Shown here in pieces: positions 58,753 to 64,000 of a stretch of 64,000 bases of DNA (positions within the stretch are counted from its first letter, which is position 1; every line of letters starts with the position of its first letter). A model generated the notes under the pieces. That model had not been told where the DNA came from. It saw only the letters and a program-made list of their open reading frames with translations, and did no database searches. The stretch comes from Sphingopyxis sp. OPL5 (lineage in GTDB: Bacteria > Pseudomonadota > Alphaproteobacteria > Sphingomonadales > Sphingomonadaceae): contig NZ_CP060725.1 of NCBI RefSeq assembly GCF_003797775.2, positions 1,550,001 to 1,614,000 on the forward strand, in the 5' to 3' direction. The position numbers were made by a program, and so were the translations under genes.

Positions 58753-60435
58753 ATGAGCGCGATGATCCCCGAACCCGATTTCCGATCCACGATCCCCGGC
58801 CTGATCCGAAATTTTGCGGCGCGCTATGGCGAGGCCGATGCGCTGGTCCGCGATGGCCGCCGGGTGACCTTCCACGACCTCGACCGGCAATCGGCCGCGG
58901 TCGCGAAATCGCTGCTGGCGCTGGGGGTCGGCAAGGGCGCCCGGATCGGCATCATGGCCCCGCCCTGCCCCGAATTCGTCGTCGCGGTCCTCGCCGCCGG
59001 ACGGATCGGCGCGATCGTCGGCCCGCTGAGCACGCTGTATCAGGCGCCCGAATTGCGCTGGGTGCTCGCCCATGCCGAATTCGACCATCTGATCATTGCC
59101 GATGCATTCCTGCGGCACGACTATCTCGCCCGGCTCGAAGAGGCGCTGCCCGGCCTCGCCGGTCAGGCCGCCGGGGCGCTCCAGCTCGAGGCGGCGCCGC
59201 GGCTGCGGCATATCCATGTCATCGGCGGCGGATCGCGGCCCTGGTCGCGCCCGTTCGATGCCCTGCTCGACGGCAGCGATGCGATCGGCGACGCGATGCT
59301 CGAACAGGTCGAAGCGCTAGTGACCCCCGCCGACCCGGCGTGCATCATCCACACCTCGGGCAGCACCGCGACCCCCAAGGGTGTCGTCCACGGTCACGGT
59401 CCGCTCATCCGCCACAGCTGGCAGATGGGCATGGACTTCACCCCGTTCGGCCATGGCGACCGGGTGGTCACGACGCGCGCGATGTTCTGGGTCGCCGGCT
59501 TTGTCGCGACCCTGTTCTACAGCCTCAACAATGGTGCCTGCCTGATCACCACCAGCGACGGGTCGCCGGCGAATATAGTGACGCTGATCGAAACCGAACG
59601 CGCCAACGCGCTCGCCGGCGATTCGGGCTGGTTCGACGTGCTGCGCGACTCCGCCGAATTAAAGGCTGCGGGTTATGACGTGGTGCGGCTCAATATGGAC
59701 AGCGCCGGGCTGGCGCACGGCGGACGCTTTGTCAGCGATCATCTGTCCGAACGGTTCGGCGCGCCGGTTTCCCATCCCAACGGTCGCTTCGCCCGCACCT
59801 TTGGCATGACCGAGGCGCTGGGCGGGCATACGTCGGCGCGCTACGACGAACTGCTGCCCGAAGACCGGCCGTTCTGGCAGGGCCGCGCCGTTCCCGGGGT
59901 CGAATTGAAGATCGTCGATCCCGAAACGCGTATCCCGTTGCCGCCGGGCGAGGTCGGCGAACTGCTGGTGCGCGGCTATTGCCTGATGCTCGGATTGAAC
60001 GGACGCGAACGGCACGAGACCTTCGATCCCGAGGGCTATTATGCGACCGGCGATCTCTGCCTGCTCGACGCCGATGGCTATCTGAAATTCGAGGCGCGAC
60101 TGGGCGAGATGATCAAGGTCCATGGCGCCAATGTCGCACCGATGGAGGTCGAACTCGCGCTCGCCGGCCTGATGGGAATCGAAAAGGCGGGCGTCGTCGG
60201 CGTCCCCGGCGCCGGTGACACCTTGCTCGTCGCGGCGGTGCTGATGGCGCCGGACCGCGTCCTCGACGAAGCCGCGGTCATCGCCGACCTCAGGGGCAAG
60301 CTCTCCTCGTTCAAGGTCCCGAAGCATATCATCGCGCTCGACGAAGCGACGCTGCCGGCGACCGGATCGGGCAAGATCAAGAAAGCCGAACTCGCCGCGC
60401 TGATGACCAAAATGCTCGATGAGCGATCATTCTAA
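58753..60435 (+). CDS. AMP-dependent acyl-CoA synthetase/ligase
   Basis: 560-residue adenylate-forming CoA ligase. HTSGSTATPKGVVHGH (200-215) is the ATP motif, TFGMTEALGGHT the adenine motif, GYYATGDLCLLDADGYLKFEARLGEMIKVHGANVAP the hinge (cut to its ends GYYATGD and IKVHGANV), and ATGSGKIKKAEL the C-terminal Lys. It resembles the cyclohexanecarboxylate/medium-chain ligase group. First gene of a unit with a MaoC-type hydratase and a crotonase, so activation is followed directly by hydration steps. Confidence 0.9.
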   Translation: MSAMIPEPDFRSTIPGLIRNFAARYGEADALVRDGRRVTFHDLDRQSAAVAKSLLALGVGKGARIGIMAPPCPEFVVAVLAAGRIGAIVGPLSTLYQAPELRWVLAHAEFDHLIIADAFLRHDYLARLEEALPGLAGQAAGALQLEAAPRLRHIHVIGGGSRPWSRPFDALLDGSDAIGDAMLEQVEALVTPADPACIIHTSGSTATPKGVVHGHGPLIRHSWQMGMDFTPFGHGDRVVTTRAMFWVAGFVATLFYSLNNGACLITTSDGSPANIVTLIETERANALAGDSGWFDVLRDSAELKAAGYDVVRLNMDSAGLAHGGRFVSDHLSERFGAPVSHPNGRFARTFGMTEALGGHTSARYDELLPEDRPFWQGRAVPGVELKIVDPETRIPLPPGEVGELLVRGYCLMLGLNGRERHETFDPEGYYATGDLCLLDADGYLKFEARLGEMIKVHGANVAPMEVELALAGLMGIEKAGVVGVPGAGDTLLVAAVLMAPDRVLDEAAVIADLRGKLSSFKVPKHIIALDEATLPATGSGKIKKAELAALMTKMLDERSF

Positions 60436-60517
60436 TCATATAACGAATTTACTTGATTCGACCCGCCGACATCTGCATGGATTCGGGAACAAACAATGGT
60501 GGCGGAGCGAGAGGCAA

Positions 60518-61771
60518 ATGGCGGAAACCCAAAAAAAGAACGTGCCGGACAATTACGGCATTCTGACCGACGAAGGCATCGACAAGCTGCGCGAGCGGAT
60601 CGGTATTCAGGTCAACAAGCCGACCCCGCCGCACAATTATGAAGTGACATGGGACGGCACCCGCCACTTCGCGGTGGGGTATGGCGACGACAATCCGCTG
60701 TGGTGCGACAAGCATTATGGCGACAAGACCCGCTGGGGCGGCCTGATCGCGCCGCCGAACTTCCTCTACACGATGGGCGTCTCGGACGCGCCGCCGATCA
60801 CCCCCGAAGTGAAGGCGATGATGAAGGGCGATCCGCTCGCCGGCCTCGGCTCGTATCAGGCGCAGATGGAATTCGAATGGTGGCGTCCGCTGCGGCTGGG
60901 CGACCAGCTCAAACAGCGCTTCGCGCTGATCGGCGTCCAGGTGAACGACAAGAGCGGCTTTGCGGGCCGCACCGTGTCCGAAGTGAACGGCTATATCTAT
61001 CGCAACCAGGACGATGAATTGCACGCGATCCAGCGCGGCACCTGGATCCGCGCCGAACGCCACGCGTCGAAGGAGAAGAAGAAGGAATATGACCTTCCGA
61101 CCCCCTACACCGACGCGCAGCTCGCCGAGATCGACGCCTGCTACGCCGCCGAAAAACTGCGCGGCGCCGAGACGCGCTACTGGGAAGATGTGATCGAGGG
61201 CGAGGACATGCAGACGATCGTGCGCGGCCCGCTGCGCACCAGCGACCTCGTCGTCTGGCACGTCGGCTGGGGCATGCAGTTGACCCCGCCGGGCGCTTTT
61301 CGCCAGAGCTGGAAAATCCGCGCCAAGGTGCCGGGGCTTTACACCCCGAACGAACTCAATGTCCCCGACACGGTCCAGCGCCTGCACTGGGAAAAGGCAT
61401 GGGCCAATGAACTCGGCATTCCCATTCCCTATGATTATGGCGGGCTGCGCGAGACCTTCCTGACCAACACCGTCACCAACTGGATGGGCGACGACGGCTG
61501 GCTGTGGAAGCTGTCGTGCCAGCACCGCAAGTTCGTCTACACCGGCGACACCTATTGGATCAAAGGCAAGGTCCGCAAGAAGGTGCAGGAAGAAGGCCGC
61601 AACGAGGTGCACCTCGACATCTGGGTCGAGAATCAGCACGGCACCGTCGTGTCGCCGGGCAATGCCGTCGTCCTCCTGCCGACCCGCGATGCGCCGGTCG
61701 AGCTGCCGAAACCGGCGAAGGAGAATATCGACGAGATGTACGCTTATGAAGTCGAGCGGCTGAAGCAATAA
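60518..61771 (+). CDS. MaoC-like two-domain hydratase (FAS1-like dehydratase + MaoC)
   Basis: 417-residue double-hotdog protein. Residues about 15-170 form a FAS1-like dehydratase half (RWGGLIAPPNFLYTM and FEWWRPLRLGDQLKQR), and the C-terminal half from about 215 has a second hotdog with YWEDVIEGEDMQTIVRGPL and the tail NQHGTVVSPGNAVVLLP. The fold hydrates enoyl-CoAs as the ChsH/MaoC proteins of steroid side-chain degradation do. ATG 60518 after GAGAGG is used; a start at 60419 would overlap the ligase gene. It is followed by a crotonase. Confidence 0.85.
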   Translation: MAETQKKNVPDNYGILTDEGIDKLRERIGIQVNKPTPPHNYEVTWDGTRHFAVGYGDDNPLWCDKHYGDKTRWGGLIAPPNFLYTMGVSDAPPITPEVKAMMKGDPLAGLGSYQAQMEFEWWRPLRLGDQLKQRFALIGVQVNDKSGFAGRTVSEVNGYIYRNQDDELHAIQRGTWIRAERHASKEKKKEYDLPTPYTDAQLAEIDACYAAEKLRGAETRYWEDVIEGEDMQTIVRGPLRTSDLVVWHVGWGMQLTPPGAFRQSWKIRAKVPGLYTPNELNVPDTVQRLHWEKAWANELGIPIPYDYGGLRETFLTNTVTNWMGDDGWLWKLSCQHRKFVYTGDTYWIKGKVRKKVQEEGRNEVHLDIWVENQHGTVVSPGNAVVLLPTRDAPVELPKPAKENIDEMYAYEVERLKQ

Positions 61772-61826
61772 TCTCGGCTTTGACCGCGGCGCCGGCGTGC
61801 GCCGCGGTCCAGACATGGACCGCAGG

Positions 61827-62597
61827 ATGACATACGACCATATCCGGTACGAAAAGCGTGGGGCCGTCGCGGTCATCACCTATGACAAGCAGGAGCGGCG
61901 CAACGCGTGGAGCCCGCCGCTCTATCGCGAAACCGAGCGCGCGATAGAGACCGCCAACGCCGACGATGCGATCGGTGCGATCGTGCTCACCCACGAAGGG
62001 CCGATCTTCTGCGCCGGGACCGATTTCAAGGCGGGGCCGGAGGTCGATCCCGACACCGGCAAGAAGCTCAACATCGCGCAGATCTGCATGATGCAGGATA
62101 GCGGCTGGATCCATCTGCTCGCGCGCTCGAAGCCGATGATCGGCGCGGTGCATGGTGCGGCGATCGGGCTGGGCGTCACCCAGTTGCTGCCGATGGACAT
62201 CCGGATCGGCGGCGCAAGTTCGACCTGGAGCTTTCCTTTCCTCTCGCTCGGCTACATGCCCGAACTCGGCTGTACGGCGCTGTTGCCGCGGCTGGTCGGT
62301 TATGGCCGCGCGCTCGACATCTGCCTGACGTCGCAAAAACTGACCGCGCAGGAGGCGAAGGAGATCGGCCTGCTCACGCGCGTCGTTCCCGACGAACAGC
62401 TTCTGGACGAAGCCATCAAGGTCGGCGAAACGCTCGCCGCCGCACCACGCCTTCAGATGCGGCTGACACGCGAATTGTTCCAGAAGAACGCCCTCGAACC
62501 CGACACCAACGCCTATCTCCGGCGCGAGACCGACGCCTTCATCGAGATGCTGCGCGCCATCAAGAAAGCGCGCGACGCGGACGCCGCCAAAAGCTGA
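61827..62597 (+). CDS. Enoyl-CoA hydratase/isomerase family protein
   Basis: 256-residue crotonase. The oxyanion-hole strands are PIFCAGTDFKAG and HGAAIGLGVTQLLPMDI; FPFLSLGYMPELG has the PF..LG..PE pattern that marks isomerase-type active sites with one Glu. Start uncertain: ATG 61827 is taken, with ATG 61815 in frame as an alternative. It ends 12 bp from the convergent sulfatase gene. Confidence 0.85.
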   Translation: MTYDHIRYEKRGAVAVITYDKQERRNAWSPPLYRETERAIETANADDAIGAIVLTHEGPIFCAGTDFKAGPEVDPDTGKKLNIAQICMMQDSGWIHLLARSKPMIGAVHGAAIGLGVTQLLPMDIRIGGASSTWSFPFLSLGYMPELGCTALLPRLVGYGRALDICLTSQKLTAQEAKEIGLLTRVVPDEQLLDEAIKVGETLAAAPRLQMRLTRELFQKNALEPDTNAYLRRETDAFIEMLRAIKKARDADAAKS

Positions 62598-62609
62598 ACC
62601 GTTCCGCCG

Positions 62610-64000
62610 TCAGCGGAGCAGGACGGTCACATCCCGAAGCCCCGCGTCGAAACGGAACGGGACGCGGTAATCCTCGGTAACCGGCGTGCCGGTATCGACC
62701 CCGACATCGAAGGTTTCCGACAAGGGCAGCAGGAGGCGCATCGTCGACGCGATGCGGACCGACCGCGACGGGGCACCATCGACCGACAGGCGCGCGACGC
62801 CGCCCTTGCCGATGCCGCCGCCATCATAGTCGAAATCGAGCCGAATCTGGTGCCGACCGGCGGCAAGCGGGCGGTCCCAGTCCAGCACCGTTCGCTCGAT
62901 CCCCAGCTTGTTATAGACAAAGTGCGGCACGCCATCGCGCATATACAAGGCATAGCCGCCGAACCGCCCGCCCTGCGTCACCAGCATGCCATCGCCCCCA
63001 CCCGTCGCGACATCGACCGTCGCGACCAACGAAAAGGACCGGTTGCGAATGTCCGGCGCGATCGCGTTCGGAATACGTTTCACGCCGGCCGGGTAGGAAA
63101 AGCTTGTCCGGCCTTGATTGATGTCGGGTGCGGGAAGACCGCGCGGCGACCGCGCAATGGGCAACGCATTGTTTCGCTTCGCTTCGCGGTAAAACAGCTT
63201 TTGCATCGCCGCCAGCTTTGCGGGGTTTTGCGCGGCGAGGTCCGCCGACTGGCTGAAATCGGAGGAGAGATCGTATAATTCCCAGGTCCGCTGGTCAAAG
63301 GGCACCGTCTTGATGCCCGTGAACTGCCACGGCATCGCGACCGGCTTGGTGTTGGCAAGCCAGCCGTCGGCATAAATGGCGGCGTCGCTGGACAGTTCGA
63401 AAAACTGAATCTTGCGCGCCGACGGCGCCCCTGCATCGCGCGCGGCGTAAAGCATGCTGACGCCATCGAACGCCATCTGGGTCACGCCGTCGACCCTTGC
63501 CGGCGCCTTGATTAGGGCGGCCTCGAGAATCGTCGGGACGATATCGACGAGATGGTGGAATTGCGTCCGCACCTCGCCATGCGCGTCGGGTGCGCCGCGC
63601 GGCCAGGACAGAACCATCGCGTTGCGCGTCGATCCGAGATGCGAGGCGACGCGTTTGAAATAGGGAAAGGGCGTCGACATCGCATGCGCCCAACCGACCG
63701 GGAAATGGCCATAGGTCATCGGACCGCCGAGCCGGTCGATATTCGCCAACGCGACCGGCAAGTCCTCCGCGCCTTGCTCGTTCAGCCCGGCCAGTTCGTT
63801 GAACAGGCCGTTCTCGCCGCCCTCGGCGCTCGATCCATTGTCACCCTGGACAAAGATGACCAGCGTGTTGTCGAGTTCTCCGCTGCGTTCGATCTCGTCG
63901 AGGACGCGGCCGATCTGGTTGTCGGCATAGCCAAGCGCCCCGGCATAGGCCTCCATCATCCGGGCATAGAGGCGCTGCTTGTCGGGGGTCAGCGTATCCC
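62610..64000 (-). CDS. Sulfatase family protein, N-terminal part outside the window
   Basis: C-terminal 463 residues of an arylsulfatase, open to the right edge. Visible: LYARMMEAYAGALGYADNQIG (cut to its ends LYARMMEAYAG and DNQIG), LVIFVQGDNGSSAEGG with the metal-binding Asp-Asn, the HHLVDIVPTILEAA block and WELYDLSSDFSQSADLA. After about visible residue 320 comes a beta-rich extension (LVATVDVATGGGDGMLV... to the end) found in longer bacterial arylsulfatases. The formylglycine motif lies beyond the edge. It converges on the crotonase gene with a 12-bp gap. Confidence 0.88.
   Translation of the reverse strand, partial: DTLTPDKQRLYARMMEAYAGALGYADNQIGRVLDEIERSGELDNTLVIFVQGDNGSSAEGGENGLFNELAGLNEQGAEDLPVALANIDRLGGPMTYGHFPVGWAHAMSTPFPYFKRVASHLGSTRNAMVLSWPRGAPDAHGEVRTQFHHLVDIVPTILEAALIKAPARVDGVTQMAFDGVSMLYAARDAGAPSARKIQFFELSSDAAIYADGWLANTKPVAMPWQFTGIKTVPFDQRTWELYDLSSDFSQSADLAAQNPAKLAAMQKLFYREAKRNNALPIARSPRGLPAPDINQGRTSFSYPAGVKRIPNAIAPDIRNRSFSLVATVDVATGGGDGMLVTQGGRFGGYALYMRDGVPHFVYNKLGIERTVLDWDRPLAAGRHQIRLDFDYDGGGIGKGGVARLSVDGAPSRSVRIASTMRLLLPLSETFDVGVDTGTPVTEDYRVPFRFDAGLRDVTVLLR

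Noticed and set aside
1..64000. Mobile element, integrase, tRNA-associated attachment site or CRISPR array
   Set aside because: I saw no transposase, recombinase, terminal inverted repeats, regularly spaced repeats or tRNA-like sequence despite the island-like gene content.

Overview
The window is dense, GC-rich bacterial DNA (genes separated by 0-140 bp, mostly ATGA/GTGA/TGATG overlaps, strong NNC/NNG codon bias). No rRNA, tRNA, IS element or CRISPR array was seen. Gene content and protein style point to an alphaproteobacterium, most likely a sphingomonad; this placement is an inference from style, not from a marker gene.

Almost every gene is catabolic and the whole window reads as one accessory catabolic island for a hydrophobic, probably polycyclic or branched, hydroxylated and perhaps sulfated compound. 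It holds six acyl-CoA dehydrogenases arranged as three adjacent small/large pairs, three crotonases, nine SDR oxidoreductases, three cytochromes P450, a rubredoxin, two GMC oxidoreductases, two old-yellow-enzyme-type reductases, a Rieske oxygenase, a KstD-like flavoprotein, a phytanoyl-CoA dioxygenase-like protein, three adenylate-forming CoA ligases, a two-domain MaoC hydratase, three APH-fold phosphotransferase-like proteins, two copies of a DUF7064-like family, an E1-alpha/E1-beta pair with a free-standing lipoyl domain, and an arylsulfatase cut by each window edge. There is no thiolase, no SCP2-type lyase, no [2Fe-2S] ferredoxin and no ferredoxin reductase, so the pathway cannot be complete here.

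Layout: 1-2438 sulfatase tail (+) and serine acetyltransferase (-). 2702-7160 aminotransferase and nitronate-monooxygenase-like gene (-), GlxA/AraC-type regulator (-) and divergent PhyH-like dioxygenase (+). 7178-9215 divergent DUF7064-like gene and kinase. 9219-14637 minus-strand operon of three SDRs, thioesterase and an acyl-CoA dehydrogenase pair, ending in a truncated SDR start. 14711-16588 a regulator with two GntR DNA-binding domains, and a duplicated alpha/beta-barrel protein. 16683-24011 crotonase, dehydrogenase pair, MFS transporter, OYE reductase and two SDRs. 24018-29035 SnoaL-like gene, second OYE, then crotonase and third dehydrogenase pair. 29362-37718 a nine-gene translationally coupled operon (P450, serine hydrolase, P450, rubredoxin, GMC, kinase, 3-alpha-HSD-like SDR, cupin, nitroreductase). 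37732-40942 lipoyl/E1-beta/E1-alpha and a FadR-type regulator. 41043-46589 Rieske, KstD-like, SnoaL-like, MDR reductase and an SDR. 46727-53915 DUF7064-like, kinase-like, small helical protein, SDR, ALDH, GMC, SDR. 53996-62597 three CoA ligases, third P450, MaoC hydratase, crotonase. 62610-64000 sulfatase (-).

A working model (inference): sulfatases unmask hydroxyls; P450s, Rieske oxygenase, GMC and SDR enzymes oxidise the skeleton; CoA ligases activate acids; heteromeric acyl-CoA dehydrogenases, crotonases and the MaoC protein run beta-oxidation-like cycles; kinase-like proteins may phosphorylate hydroxyls to allow their removal. Two GntR-type regulators and one GlxA-type regulator sit beside AT-rich palindromes that are good operator candidates, including a shared TAACTGGTATAC motif in two divergent promoters.
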